Below, piece after piece: positions 1 through 12,488 of a stretch of DNA of 64,000 nt. The translations under genes and the position numbers were made by a program. Source of the DNA: Schistocephalus solidus (lineage: Eukaryota; Platyhelminthes; Cestoda; Diphyllobothriidea; Diphyllobothriidae); NCBI GenBank assembly GCA_017591395.1, contig WEDG01001251.1, positions 124,001 through 188,000 on the forward strand. The letters run 5' to 3'. The notes beneath the pieces are model-generated. The model saw only the letters and a list, made by a program, of their open reading frames with translations, had not been told where the DNA came from and ran no database searches. Positions within the stretch are counted from its first letter, which is position 1. Every line of letters begins with the position of its first letter.

Positions 1-880
1 GAAGCTATCAGCAGTCAACTTAGCGTCAGCTATTGGGTTTCCTAAAGCATCTCGAAGTACGGGGTGCTGCGTTTTTCTCTGCGTTTTTAGTGTGCGCGAA
101 AAAAGCTTCGCAACATTTAACGAAGGGTTTTCGCAAAGGTTACTTCATCGGCTTGTCGTTTTTCGTCAGACAGCCTCTTAGCCTCTTCAAAGATTTTCTG
201 GATCACGGGCAGGACGGAGGTGTCGTTTTGTAGATGAAAACGACGGGAGAGTCTACGCAGTCTACGGCGGAATGATAAAGGGAGGTAGACGTTATCCTTG
301 ACATTAATTATTTTCTTACGGGGAACACAACGAGAAATGAGTGGACCTAGAACATTGTAAAAAGTATCAGTACAAACATTCACATCCGAACATACAAATA
401 AGTTAGTCCAGTCGTGGGAATTTAGGTGTGTTAGCAATTCCCTCATATTTGCTGATCTGAAATCACGAAAAAGCTATATTTTTTGGAAAACGTTTCAGCA
501 GCCTCTAGTTCTAGTGTAGAAAGAACTATAGTTTGATCAGAATTCCCAAGTGGATCTAAAGGTGACACTGACGATGGCTGACAACCTCTACAAAAAATAA
601 GATCAAGTATGTTTGATCCTCGGGTAGGAAAATCAACTACCTGGTCCCACTTGCCTATATCTATGGCCTCAAGTAGGTCTTCGAACTTTGCAGGACCAGA
701 AGTTGGAAACCAGTGAACTTCAGGAAGATTGAAGTCACCTGCAATCAAGCAGTACTTCAGATTTAAGTCAGCTGCAGCGTGAAATGCCAGCGAGAGACAA
801 AGATCGTAATCCTGGCATTGGGTGGGCGATAGACACTACCAACGAGTAAAGAGTAGGCCACGACCTAAATTTGCCTGGCA
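1..880 (-). mobile_element. CR1/Jockey-like non-LTR retrotransposon fragment (endonuclease C-terminus and linker), broken
   Basis: On the minus strand the translation shows hallmarks of an APE-type endonuclease: GSVYRPP (820-840), then AGDFNLPEVHW with GDFN at 728-739, then the LDLIF motif and a SDQT stretch where the family has SDH. After the endonuclease comes a basic linker (446 down to 117), and the same frame continues past a TAA (117-119) into VLRDALGNPIADAK, the stretch just before the RT fingers in CR1-type elements. Lesions I see are a frameshift near 815-820, a second one near 443-446, and the TAA at 117-119. The RT itself would lie beyond the left edge of the window. It is a different family from the RTE-like copies further right. 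Clade is inferred from motif style; RT-encoding LINE identity is firm. Confidence 0.8.
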
Positions 881-1849
881 TTGTTAAGGATCTGGACAGA
901 TCACATTCGAACGTTCCTAATCCTTCAGTTCATTGTGCCCTGATTGTTTTGAAAGCACGCAGAACTGCCAGGTTTATCCTCCAAAATGTAAACTTTACCG
1001 ATATTTTGACTCCGCCTTCATAAAATGTACGAGAGATCCGGTTTAGAATACTCCTCGTTGCTATTAAGCCTTCTGCGCGCTGGTGAATAGAAGAAAATAG
1101 AATCGGTCCAGCACTTCTTTACAAAAATAATTTTATCATTGGAGCACCGTAATCTGTCGTATTAAGAACACTGTGGACTTTTTATACTTGATCCCTTATG
1201 GTTTTACCGAGTACGGAAGGGACTCTTTTTATTGTGTAAGCTTTTATATAGTCGTACATTCAATTCCATTACCACTGTGAGGCAGCTTGACCATCCTCGG
1301 TGCAGCAGTCATCGCAGTCTTTTTATTTATTCCATTATCTCGCACAGTTAATTATCATCGATTCTTTGCGGTAAATGCCATAGCCATGTGAAATTAATAC
1401 CCCAGAATGTAAAAATCCCGCGAAGTTATTCATTGTTTAAGAGAACTATTACTAGATTTTTTGCATCCAGAACTGCTTCCAAGAATTCTGGTTGCCGGCA
1501 TGGTAGAAACTCTTTTCCAGTTCAATGGAGTGCGCGGCATGTGAGCCCGATCCCATGTCTAACCTTGAGGGCTATGACACCGTCTCTGCAACCTGAACCA
1601 CGTTACTTCTTCGGCAGACAGCGAGCAACTGTCCACAAAAGCACTCTAACCTGGAGTAGAATCTCGGTCCCTAAAATACAGAGACCTGCAAACAAAGTGC
1701 ACTTGTGTTAGCACTTCCCCGATATGAACTTCTATCATCCTACAGACAGCAGTTTTTTCTCCTGTATAACATAAATTTTCGAATTACAATAATAATGATA
1801 CATATATGCAGGAGTTTTTTCACTGCCAGTCGGACCTCCACTGTATAGT
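881..1849. other. Unassigned stretch
   Basis: I see no recognisable gene. Some endonuclease N-terminus of the CR1-like element may lie just above 880 on the minus strand, but I cannot follow it. An open stretch at 1388-1711 (plus) has no domain, no family resemblance and no supporting splice context. Confidence 0.4.
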
Positions 1850-2000
1850 TCGTCCAATAACGCCTGTAAATCGGCATCAAATGCAATAATTATTAATATT
1901 CCACCTCCCAATGCGTCAAAGGGGGACCTGGGTTCATTCCCGGTCGAGACATTGACACCTTTTGAACTATGTCCTCGTTCGGAAGCGAGATTAACAGGAC

Positions 2001-3473
2001 GTGTTAGTGACAAAGGCAATCGTCGGTGCCGACGGATGGACGTATTACCACCTCACAATCTCAAGGATGAGGCTTCTTCTGCAACCACACAGACGACCCC
2101 AAGGTAAGCAACCACCAGGTAAGTTTAATAGTCTTTTGATGAATGTGCCTGCTGACCATCTCCATTTCAGCAACGAACTAGCCAACTGGTTAGCCAACCT
2201 TTCAGTCGCCGATCTGAGCTCCTCCGTGGAGAACCGCTGGTGCCAGCTGAAGGACACCATCCAATCCACTGCTCTGGATTTACTCGACAGTGCACTCAAC
2301 CAATACTGGTACGATGACAACGACGCAGCCATCAAGGCTCTGCTCGTCGAGAAATATCAGTTGCACAATGCCTACGTAGATCGCCGTACCGCTGCAAACG
2401 AGAGAGCCTTCTACCGAAGTCGCCACCTTGTACAAAAACGGCTGTGGGAGAGGAAGGATGCCTGGATGACCCACAAAGCTGAGAAAATCCAAGAGTACGT
2501 TGACCGAAACGAATAGAAAAGCATCTTCGCCACCACAAAAGCTGTCTACGGATCTCCCGTCAAAGACGCCGCCTCTCTTCTCAGTGCCGATGGAAGGACG
2601 CTGCTCACTGTGAAGAGGCAAATCCTGAGGTGATGGGTGGAACATTTCAAAATCGTTCTTAACCAGCCCTCCACCATCTCTGACGCCGCCATCAATTGAC
2701 TGCCTGAAGGGGAAATCAACGCTGACCTTGATCTCCCACCCTCTCTCCAAGAAACCATCAGAGCCGTGCAGCAACTCTTCCGCGGGTAAGCACCTGGCTT
2801 GGACGCGATCCCTTCTGAAATTTAAAAGCATGGTGGACCACAATTGATGTACCAAGTCACAGCACTCTTCCAGGAGATGTGGCACCAAGCATAAGTCCCT
2901 AAGGATTTCAAAGAAGTCACCATTGTCCGCCTCTACAAAAAGAATGGGAACCTTGAAATCTTCTACAACCACAGAGGACACTCGTTGCTGAACCTGGCCG
3001 GAAATATATTTGACCGCATTATCCTCAATCATATTAGTGCTCACCTGGAGCAAGAACTACTCCCGAAAAGCCATTGTGGCTTCCCGCAACCCTGGGTAAA
3101 AATTGACATGATCTTCACCACACTCAAGCTGCAAGAGAAGTGCTAGGTGATATGGACTCATATCTAAAATACCCCCATGAACCTGACGAAAGCCTTTGAC
3201 ATTAAGAATCGCGACGGTCTGTGGATAATCACGCAGAACTTTGGCTGTCCTGAATGATTTACGCATATGGTGGGTCATCTTCACGACGGGATGATGGCGC
3301 GCGTTACTGACCACGGGACAGTATCCAAAGCATTCGCAATAACCAACGGAGTGATGCAGGGCTGTGTCTTTGCGCCTACCCGCGTCAGTCTCGTGTTCTC
3401 TGTCATGCTAGTGGACGCCTACTATGACAAATACCCCGGGATCCGCATCACCTACCGGATGGACGGCGGATGA
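2001..3473 (+). pseudogene. Endonuclease end, linker and RT fingers/palm of copy A
   Basis: This part would supply the endonuclease-RT bridge and the RT fingers for target-primed reverse transcription. The first block to 2516 is open. Recognisable blocks are GADGWTYYHL (endonuclease end), WCQLKDTIQSTALDLL (linker), HRGHSLLNLAGNIFDR and PKSHCGF (RT fingers), LTKAFD (palm, first catalytic Asp region), and NGVMQGCVFAP. The terminal stop at 2514-2516 lies in a conserved context that reads on as KSIFATTKAVYG, so it is a broken codon and not a natural end. Compared with copy B the fingers are strongly diverged. A 257-residue frame on the other strand (2280-3053) is the antisense shadow of this region. 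Confidence 0.85.
2119..2170 (+). other. Intron-like 52-bp segment in the LINE linker (GTAAGT...TTTCAG)
   Basis: The coding linker of copy A contains a perfect donor (CCACCAG|GTAAGT) and a good acceptor (CATTTCAG|CAAC) 52 bp apart. The element's reading frame runs straight through it (PPGKFN ... HFSN). Removing 52 nt would shift the frame. Copy C has the same signals at the same spacing (53116-53167, minus). It may be coincidental coding sequence or a cryptic mini-intron. Confidence 0.35.
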
Positions 3474-3997
3474 AATTCGAATCGCATGTATCCGCAGCTG
3501 CCATCTACGAACTTATATTCACTGATGACTGTGCACTCAATGCAACGACAGAAAAGGAAATACAACGGAGCATAGACCTCGCCGCTGCCATCTCGGAAAA
3601 AGTTAGACTTCGCATCAACACTGAGAAAAGGGTTTTTATACATCAGCTGCCGCCCAATACTACCTTCACTAGAGCTCACATCAAGGTCAAGGGTGGCCAA
3701 ATAAAATCCATGGATACCTTCACGTACCTGGGCAGCAATCTCTCCTGCAGCACCAAATTTGACGATGATATCGCAGATTGGATCGCCAAAGCAATCCAAG
3801 CCTACGGATGGATGCTGAACGTGGTCTGGAATCGACACGAACTCCATCTCAGCACCAAACGCAAGATGTACAAAGTTGTCATATTGCCGACGCAACTGTA
3901 TGGAACGGAAACTTGGAAGATCTTCCAAAAGCAGAAGCGAAACCTCAAAAACTTCCACCTCAGTTGCCTCTGCAGAATACGAAAGCTGAGATTGTAA
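3470..3997 (+). pseudogene. RT palm and thumb region of copy A
   Basis: Open for 175 codons. It carries [15 protein letters not shown], in which the catalytic FADD box has become FTDD while both aspartates remain. Then come the [17 protein letters not shown] block, the FTYLGSNLS block, SKAxQAxG-like residues (AKAIQAYG), [17 protein letters not shown] and [10 protein letters not shown]. The block ends with [14 protein letters not shown] before a TAA. Past that stop the frame continues as DRILDTEVLERTG, so the stop is a lesion. The [13 protein letters not shown] block expected just before the box is deleted at the 3470 frame change. Its protein would have been the polymerase core of the element. 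Confidence 0.85.
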
Positions 3998-4155
3998 GAC
4001 AGGATCCTGGACACGGAAGTGTTGGAACGAACAGGCCATTTCATTATCCACGCTCAGCTGTAACACCTGCAACTGCGCTGGATCGACCATCGTTTGAGAA
4101 TGGATGACAAACGACTACCCAAAAGTCTCTTCTATGGATATGCCGTCATGGGATC

Positions 4156-5159
4156 TTGTTGACAAGGGGTAAGGTACGACGCTACAAGGACACTCTGAAG
4201 ACCTCACTGAAGCAACTGCAGATCAACCTGGCACACTGTGAGGACCTCGACCATAACCAACCGACCAGGGGCAGCAATCTACGAAGCCAACCGGATCGCC
4301 GCTGCGAAGGCCAAAAGAGCGACACGAAAGTCACCAGCGCTCCGGATCACTACTGCCTATGCCCAAGCCCTTCCAAAATACCTGTGCTGTCAACGCACCT
4401 TCCGCGCGCCATTCGGCCTGGTCACACAGCTTCAGACACAACGCCACAAAACTTCGAAAATTCTAAGTCGAATTCCGTCAACCCTCCTTCGAACCCCCCA
4501 CCCTCACTCCTGGCACCAATTCCCATACGCACACCATCATATAGACCATATCCCAATACTCCTCACCTGTTTTCCCCACAATCGCCAACGCCAATGCCAC
4601 CGTCACCATCAGCACCAGCGATGGGGACTTTATCCAAAACGGTCTACATGGTGACCGCATATTCACCTCACGCATGGGCCTGATCGAGCAATTACGAATA
4701 CATCGTTCGGAAACTAGTGAACCGGTACCTAGAGCACCAACCCACAGAAGAGATCGCGCCTCAAATGCCCACACTGACCTCGAGTATTTACACATGGTAT
4801 AGCCCTATTCGGTCATATGTGCATCCAGGACAGCGGAATTCACCACAATGCCGACAACACCGATACACCATGCACACCCGCCACTCCTGCCATTCGTACA
4901 GCCACGCAACCATAAATACCACAAATGAAATCCCCCAGCCACTCCAGCTTTCGCCTGCCCACATTGTGCCCACATCTTGTACTCACGCATTAGCCGGTCA
5001 CCTGCAACTCCATTGCACGGAGGCTGGTAAACAAGCGCCTGGTGCTCCGACATACAGTCGCCGCACCCGCCTCCACTATCCTCACTGCTCCTCACTGTAC
5101 ACCGCATGGGCCTATGCGGACACATGCGTCTGCACGACATCCGCCTTTAAACCACGTGG
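4156..5159 (+). pseudogene. C-terminal zinc-finger region of copy A, decayed
   Basis: After the RT the plus strand reads YKDTLKTSLKQLQIN and, in another frame from 4262, AAIYEANRIAAAKAKRATRKSPA, the basic bridge found in all copies here. The first finger is YLCCQRTFRAPFGLVTQLQTQ (about 4378-4440), with its first zinc His replaced by Gln. A second reads TSRMGLIEQLRIH (about 4665-4710) without its cysteines. A third reads FACPHCAHILYSRI (about 4950-5000), followed by a shifted GHLQLHCTEAG. A fourth reads HYPHCSSLYT (about 5080). The intact plan, seen in copy B, has five fingers. Linkers between them are Ser/Thr/Pro-rich. Confidence 0.7.
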
Positions 5160-5965
5160 GGCTTAACCAATTCAGCGCACATTACCTTCATCAAATACAT
5201 AAACAACACCTCACCATCATCATTTACCTGATAATATCACGTTTTCCCAGAAACAATGGCTTGGAAGGCTGCCAGTCTGACGCTTGCACCAGACCACGTC
5301 TTCGACCCAGTGTATGCGTTGTGTATGTTGAGTGGCTGACCCGTGGACTGGGATTCAGATGGCGATAGCTCCCCCATATTCCAAATTTAATGAAAACTGG
5401 TGTGATCGTTAAGGGGGCCAGTTCATACTGTGGTGCGCGAAGACGGGTATGCCGACACGGCAGCCAATGTGCCCACTCTTACATCAGCTATCTGAACGGC
5501 TAGGACGCTAGTCTGATTAAGAGGGTGTGGGAGAGAATGAGGTCAACGGCTCAGTGCATTTTCCTCACTATAAACAAACTGAAGCCACTAAAAGCTGTGG
5601 CTTGCAAGGTTGCCAACTGACGGAATAAATCGAACCATGTGATTGGGCCAGTGTGTGCGTTTGTGCATCATGGACGACTGACGGACTAAAAGTCAGGCTG
5701 TAATGACCCCTTCTTAATGTTGCCTTAATGGCACTCTCACTAAGTTAAGACCCAAGACGACCCTCTCTTCTGTTGTTGTGTTCCTGTTTGGAGTAGGACC
5801 ACATTAAGTGGGCCCACAGCCTCTTCAATTTCCGGTCTTCTTGACTGTGTCTTGACAGCGGGTTCAGGTTGGAAAGTGGAAAATATGGCTCGCAAGTTTA
5901 CCCTCACTATAATCCAGCGCGAGTCACCATCCCTGCACAGCATATGGTGGATATCGTTGAACACG
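5160..5965 (+). repeat. 3' tail of copy A: tail modules alpha and beta
   Basis: Untranslated tail homologous to 47009-48560 behind copy B. The first module starts near 5261 (ATGGCTTGGAAGGCTGCC) and the second near 5592 (GTGGCTTGCAAGGTTGCC). The conserved CTCACTATAAACAA lies between them (about 5566-5580), and the GTCTTCTTGACTGTGTCTTG box of the beta module lies near 5835. The match fades after the sequence corresponding to GGTGGACCTCGTCG, near 5960. Confidence 0.75.
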
Positions 5966-8900
5966 ACAGTCGCACAAGGTGAAATCAAGCAACTCTTGGG
6001 TCCAGAGGCAGGTACCTTACGACGAGTTGAGATTGATGTTTTCATCTTTTGTTGAAAATATGATTGCAATCTGCGCAGGGTACGCAGGATCAAATTTATG
6101 CCGATGTATTTCAACACGGTGGATATATGAACATTAGAAACTGTTATTGCAAACAATTTTTTGTTAGAAATTGAATATGGTTTCAAAATTAACACTTTAG
6201 TTTTAGGTTCGTGTCATAGAATTCTAACCATTTACATTGTTTTACAAGTATAATAAACGAGGCTATGTCAGGTGAAGCCGTATGAGACTGTATATTTGCA
6301 CCTTTTGTTAATTCCACCAAACACAGGTATGTTCGGTTTTTAAGGGATAGAAATACAAAGATTTGTGCATACTTAAGCCAATAACTTCATCAAGAGACGA
6401 ATAAATTTGTAATATCAATAAGTTTTCGAAAATCTTCTGTTGAATAAATAATTGAGTATTTTCGTTTACTTTTCTGTGAATACACTAACAAACTTACAAC
6501 TTGGGAATTTTTAGGCGGAATTCGCCCGAATGTGGCTCCCTAGAAGTAACGATATGACGTGTTCGTAGAAATGCAAAAAGGAGATCCCTTATGAAAAAAG
6601 ATGAATCTATGTAACTATGTAGGATTAAGAATAATAGACCTGCAAAACCCTGCATGCTTTAATGCATTGCTTTGCGGATTCAGTAATGTTTAAATATGCT
6701 GTAAACCTTCAGCCTCTACGACATTCGCGCTAAGTTCGTGTACCACACGTTCATATCGTGAATTTGTTACAAAGATAAATTTTTATAAGAAAAAAGCTAG
6801 ACGTTTTAAGGTTTCTTCATTTCTTTCGTACTTACTCAATTGGTTTCGAAAATTTGACAGTATAAATATTAAGTTTGGAACGTTTATTTCCTGTAAGTTC
6901 TGTAATAACGAATTTTATAAAATATTTTTATTTTTTTTCGCGTAAATATTTTATATTTATCATCCATATCGTTCTTCTATAAAGAATAAAAATGAGCTCG
7001 ATGTTTTTTAGTAAGGATTATTTTGTACTTCTTTAGCATATTTAAGAATCTTTTTTAATTTATTTTTAAAATTTTTAATGCATTCGCATACAATTTTTAC
7101 ACAACTAGCGAGTTTTTCGAGTGACCCAACCTTTATCGGGCTTAAAGCGATGCATAACTGTTAATTTTTTAATATAGAATAATTTTAAATAAATATAGTT
7201 TAAGTTATAACTTATAAAATATACATAGGTATACCTATTTATCACTTTTTAATTCCATGCTCAGCATTAATGGGCGTTACAACTGAAAAAATCTTGCAGA
7301 GGATTAGTCTGTTTAAGTTTGCAAATAAATTTTAGTTGGCTGACCTAATTATATTGCACTTGCCTAATAAGGGAGTTAGAATTATATTCATTTCAAATTT
7401 GGCTAAGTAATGATCTATCCTACAATCCCACCTGATAATTTCCCAGGATTTTGTTAAAGATGAAAAAATTTTGGTGTACAAACACAATGAAGCTTAGGAG
7501 CCCCTTATAACTAAATTATTTTATTTGCTTTGCGTCGGCCCTTAAAAACTTTGTTTATGTATTTTCGCATTTACTGACAGATTAAGCCTTCTCTTCGAAA
7601 TAAACATAATAATCGAATGCTACTTTACTCTGTCAGTATCTTTGGTTAGCGTTTCACGCATTGAGAAACCAAAAAATGGAAAGGTTACGCGGAATGCAAA
7701 GAAAAAATCAGAAGTTTCTTTTCGGCTAAAGATTATCGTTGTGCAATATGATCAACTATCCCTTCTATATAATGCAGCTTATGGGCGATTTGTCTTCTGA
7801 GCAACCCAAGCGCCATTTGTATAGGGCCAATATGAAATATTTAAACTATTGACACCAGGAAGGTGTTAACGAAATCCGCTTCGAGCATTATTATAAAGTC
7901 AAGTATCCTGCCATAATAAAATATGGGCTTCATGTATCCAATAAGATGTCTTCCATTGAAAAATGCCAGTTTGGTGTGAAAAACGCTATTATGCATTCGC
8001 ATTTTTACGTTACGATAAAACTACATAAACAAATAAGGATTTGGATAACTTAACCTTTTTGTCTCTATGGTCACCATTATACCGTGATTTTATTATAAAG
8101 GCTCGTAAAATTTCATTCTAAAACCACCTTTCTTCCGTAAATATGCAACTTTCCACATTTAATGGATTCCAAGAAACATATAAACTTGGAAGAAAACGGC
8201 AAGTTTACCAGCATTCGATAACATGTTTCACAGAGAAATGTGGTTGTGGAACTTCGTATTCAATTCAATTTGCAAGGATGGAAAAAATATATTTACGTAG
8301 GAGTTTCACATTCTCCCTGCAAAATAACTATTGGGATGAAATAATTAGACTTTTCCCTCTTAATTTGTTAATTTTAGCTTTTTTTATTTTACATGGGCCT
8401 TAATACTCTGAAAACCCTAAGAGGACGTTTGAGGATATTCAACAAAAATGGCTGGTCAATCACCGGGCAGTGTGGTTATTATTCTGAACTTTTAAAATCA
8501 TACAGGAACCTAACGCCAGATATAGTAGCAGCAAAACACTACGTTTCATTGAGAGCGGGTACAATCCAACCTTTGATCAAAGGTGCAAGTTCAAAGAAGA
8601 CCGCGCAGGGCTCTTTATGCCGAAGCAATATCAATACACTGATTGAGTGACTTATTAACCACGAATCAGGCTTCAATCAATTGCCGGTTTGTCTTGCTTC
8701 CAGTGTTAACGATTACTTTGACAGCTGCAAAATTGAATTCATGGTCCGTTGGCTTTATCCGCAATAAGGGTGGCCATTTGCTGTTGCTGTATGAGATCGA
8801 CGGCATAAAAAAACGAGCAAAGTATTCCAGTACTCGATCAGCCTTATCCCTTATTCATACAGACACCTGGAACTTGAACCTTCGCATCCATAAGTGGATG

Positions 8901-9646
8901 TTTTACATCAGGTCCATATGTAGAAATCTGTGGTCGTCACACTCTAACTCAAGTTTTGAAGATGGTTTTGTGTGGAATTACGCAGCGTCAAACTGCTAAG
9001 TAAATGCATTTCAGAATACTCTTAATCATATTGTCCTTGTTATAATATTTAGTCCATGTTTCATCAAAAAAAAACAGATTTTCTACGCAAAATAGTCTTC
9101 AAATCACCAATTGATAATTAAAATATCTTTCAATTTCTAGTAACCATGTACCAGGAAATTATATATCAATTCGTTTTCTTGCATAAGCTGAGAGAATCTA
9201 TGGTATTTTATGCCTGTTCCAGTAACCAGTTACATATTTATATGAGAAAATCTCTGCTTTCAGTGCACAATTTTTTTAAAATGCAGTTTTCCCGAGAGCG
9301 TATTTATGCAACTTTATCTGAAAACGTTTTATAAATGTTTCCGCACCATTTTGTTTTGCAATAAGGGTAAGGATACATATGATCGCTTCAAATCTAGCCT
9401 AATCTTAGTTCTGCACGAAAAGTTAATGGTATAGTAAAAGTGACTAAAATGTCCTGGCTTAGTTATTTTAGAGCCATGCTGCTAGTAAATATATATCTAA
9501 GAAGTCAAGTTTAGCGAACGTACGCTTTCGATTATTAATCATGATGCCTTTACAGTAATGAAGGGCAGGAGAGAATAACACAAATCTAGACAGTTAATAT
9601 GGGGGGTAAGGGTTGTAGGCGTTCAGAACTCTGGGCGGAAGGAAAG
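5966..9646. other. AT-rich stretch without recognised genes
   Basis: Long AT-rich DNA with many homopolymer runs. Between 8143 and 9000 three overlapping plus-strand open stretches (86, 85 and 118 codons) follow each other in different frames, which could be an old coding relic. I recognise no family in their translations. A minus-strand frame at 5740-6195 overlaps the LINE tail and is not credible. Confidence 0.4.
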
Positions 9647-9876
9647 GCCCAACAACTAGCTTTGTTTCTGCTTCGTCGCTCTTATGTGACGTAGTAGGAG
9701 GTGTGAACGGACATGCTGAATTAATCTTCGGTCAGGGGGCCCTAAGGGCCTGTATAAACGCTTTCTGTGAACTCAAAATTGGGCCGGTTTGCCGTATGGC
9801 CACTGCCTCTGACATCGCAAGTATTTGCTGACGTCACGTTACAGTGACGAAGCAAAAAGTTCGCTAATTGTCCGAC
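9647..9876. mobile_element. Inverted-repeat element candidate (MITE-like)
   Basis: An imperfect inverted repeat brackets a GC-richer 230-bp island. The left arm is about 9647-9693, with TGCTTCGTCGCTCTTATG and GTGACGT. The right arm is about 9829-9876, with TGACGTCACGTTACAGTGAC and GAAGCAAAAAGT. The inner 29 bases of the arms agree at about 23 positions and the outer part is weaker. No coding capacity. Target duplication not resolved. Confidence 0.4.
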
Positions 9877-12364
9877 ACCTTCTTCCCCCTCCCTCTCTCG
9901 CGTCCTCGGCCCCTGATATAATTAAACTATAAATCTTGACCTCTGAATGCTGTAAAATTCCTCCTCATACTTACTGTTTATTGAATGTTTAAAATGCTGT
10001 AATTCTACCCTCCCTTATATTAATGTAAATGCCTGATGATGAATAAGCGAATGCGTAAATTCGCCAATGTTAATTTTTTAAATGCAGTCATGGGTATCCT
10101 CGCTGCCATTAAATAATATATTTGACTTCAAAACCTCAGTTGTAATTCACATTTGCAAAATATAAACACAAAACCCTTACAAATATGCGTTCGTTTTGCG
10201 CTGGAATCGAGATATTTTTAAATGTACGTCCACTTAGCCCTGTGACATAGTTCCGATAGATGTCCAGATACGTCGCATTTCTCAGTATAGTGCAGGTTTG
10301 GTCACATTAGATTTGAGTTGAAGCAAACATTCTCTCCCTATCTGCTTTTGGTCCTAACTCGGCCTTTCGTTGACCAATTATTTAAGATGACATTGATTAT
10401 TCTTGCGTTTCCTTTGAAACATGACAAGTTGCTGATTTCTATTTATGGCAGTTGCTTATCTTATTTGCTGCTGTTCGTCTATGCTAAGAACTAGAAGCCA
10501 TATGAGTTGCACACTGAATGTTGAACTTACTAAATTCTACACATATTTAGTGACAAGCTGAAGACTGGGTCTTTAAAATACAACAAGTGGAAGTACCGAA
10601 AATACTTATTTGTCTGTATTTTTGTAGTGTTGTGGGCAGATCTTTCTCTTGACTATCATATTCTAGCACAGTATTTCAATGGAACCTTGGTTAAAACGTC
10701 GTCTTTGATCTTTATTTGTGGTTATATTTCAGTCAAATAACCCGAAAATTAGAACCAACCCAGTTAGGCCAGCTGCTAGAAGCAAAGTGTGAAGCTGCAC
10801 GCGTGCTCTTTACGAATCCGCTGGCACGGAGCTAGTTTACTGCATTGCCTCATAAAAGTGGCTTCATTTTATTGCCCGTTGTTAATAAATGGCCTGTTTT
10901 CGTGTCCGAAAAACGGGTTGGAATCGACAACTGAGCATAGGGAAAAAGCGTCTGCGCGACTGTTGAGTGAAAAAGAACGAAAAAAATGAGACAAGAATGT
11001 TTCGATACTTTGAACTCACATATTATTCAATGTTGTTTCTCGGCTGAAGCCGCTGCAAGCATATATATATATATATATATCAACATTGGGCTTCAGATAC
11101 TCCAATTTGTATTTATTCGGACCATTTAGGTGATGTCCGAAAGTTGAGTGAGATATGCAATCGCTCTACTGATTTACTGGCCAACACTTTTAATGGCTAT
11201 GCTCTGGAAATTGAGATTCCATGTCTTCTACGAGTTTCCTTCTGGAGCAATTGACTTTCCGTTGGACAAGCTCAGCAAGAGGTGGTCCAGCTCTGTGGTA
11301 TTTTAGACCAAAACAGAAGTAAGTATTCCAACTGGCATCTCATTTAACCAACGTCCTAAGTTGTGTGCATTTTAAAAAAATATGTATTCGCAAAAGCTTG
11401 CCAAATTAAACAAGTTGAATAGTTTACGGATTACTTTCGAAGTTATGCGGAATCATTGTCTCAGAGAGGACAACGAAAGAATATTGAAGCTGTTTAAATA
11501 AATTTCACAAATAAAATGACTGATCACATAAAATTTCCTATCAAACGAAGCGTCGCGTACCAAAGTTCACTATGTGTTTTAAACTGGCGAGCCAATTGTT
11601 TAATATTTATTTTTTCCTCACTAGGGGCATCGAGAAACAGGCGTTTGATTGTCCATAAACTCGCATAAAACGTGCTTGGTTAACTCTTGTAGTCATTCGT
11701 CAATTGGAAGCCCCATGTCACACTTGAAGTCTTCTGGCATAGTTAGAAGGCATTTCCACCTTATTATAGAAAAGAACGGCCGCGAAGATTAGTCTAAATT
11801 CTCACTCTCTCGTCGTGTAATGTTTTCGGTATGATTAAGTCGTTAATTGTATCATTCTGAGCCCCTTTTGACAACCTGCAAACATTTTCCTCTGCTTATA
11901 TAACAACTTAAGTGCTAGACACTTTCCAGTGATTTCAGAGGCTCCCATAAACTGAAGGATATTATTTAATTTAATTACTTAGTAGGAAAGTATGTCTTCC
12001 TCAAAGTACGTCTTTCGATTTTAACAAACTTTTTCAACTCCCGAATAATGTAAAACCCAACCTGCCGCTACATTGGGCACTCAGAATTTTCATAATATAA
12101 GTTGTATACATTCTGCCTATGGAAAATCACCTATTACTCTATGCTGCAAGGAAGATGTCATATAGTGCTGTTAGAATTTTCCAATGGATGTGAGCTATGT
12201 TTACTTTATCAACAACGTTAATAAATGTAAAAATGGGATACTTAGTAAATATAAATATCACGAGCTTGAAGTCCAGTTGCTACCTGAAGCATTAGGGTTA
12301 TCTAACTTCACGGGGTAAGTGTGAGAACCGATAAACTCGATAAACGTTTTTCCTCTAAGGACTG
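9877..12364. other. AT-rich stretch without recognised genes
   Basis: No gene or element recognised apart from a short (AT)10 run at 11061-11080. The open stretch at 10789-10989 has no supporting features. Confidence 0.4.
11061..11080. repeat. (AT)10 microsatellite
   Basis: Twenty uninterrupted bases of alternating A and T between CGCTGCAAGC and CAACATTGGG. Confidence 0.95.
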
Positions 12365-12488
12365 GAGGAACAGAGAATTTCACTATAAAACCCAATTTGT
12401 GATCCGAACTCACAACAATAAAGGAAAGGCTTGAGTAAAGTCGACGCTTAAAGCATCAGCGCTACGAGTTCCCGACCGGGAGCCGTAA
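12365..12488 (-). repeat. tRNA-like SINE copy, family S1, decayed
   Basis: Read on the minus strand it begins ACGGCTCCCGGTCGGGAACTC, passes GACTTTACTCAAGCC and a worn B-box-like GTGAGTTCGGATCAC, then CAAATTGGG. The plus-strand copy at 12652-12780 has the same order of blocks. The two face each other as an inverted pair about 165 bp apart. Confidence 0.5.

Larger units (their letters stand above)
1850..5159 (+). mobile_element. RTE-like LINE copy A: endonuclease end, RT and zinc-finger tail, heavily decayed
   Basis: Plus-strand translation follows one frame from about 1900 to 3473. It covers the endonuclease C-terminus (NYVLVRKRD, then VTKAIVGADGW near 2003), the endonuclease-RT linker, and RT fingers and palm. 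That frame is interrupted by at least ten stops (1992, 2514, 2631, 2697, 2787, 2823, 2892, 3144, 3165, 3255) but no frameshift, so decay was mainly by substitution. A shift at about 3470 leads to the RT catalytic box, which reads FTDD (3518-3529) instead of FADD, then the YLGS and LYGTETW motifs of the RT thumb region. Zinc-finger remnants follow (about 4370-5130) with lost Cys or His residues and frame changes. The element is 5'-truncated inside the endonuclease. It is clearly dead, and the same family as copies B-E. Confidence 0.88.

Noticed and set aside
1388..1711. 107-codon plus-strand gene
   Set aside because: Low-information translation with no family resemblance; probably chance.
2280..3053. 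257-codon minus-strand open frame
   Set aside because: Antisense shadow of the RT coding region of LINE copy A; the plus-strand translation shows RT motifs and this frame shows none.
10021..10060. Hammerhead ribozyme core (CTGATGA ... GAAT)
   Set aside because: No pairing stem between the two core parts and no conserved GAAA; considered because flatworm SINEs can carry hammerheads.
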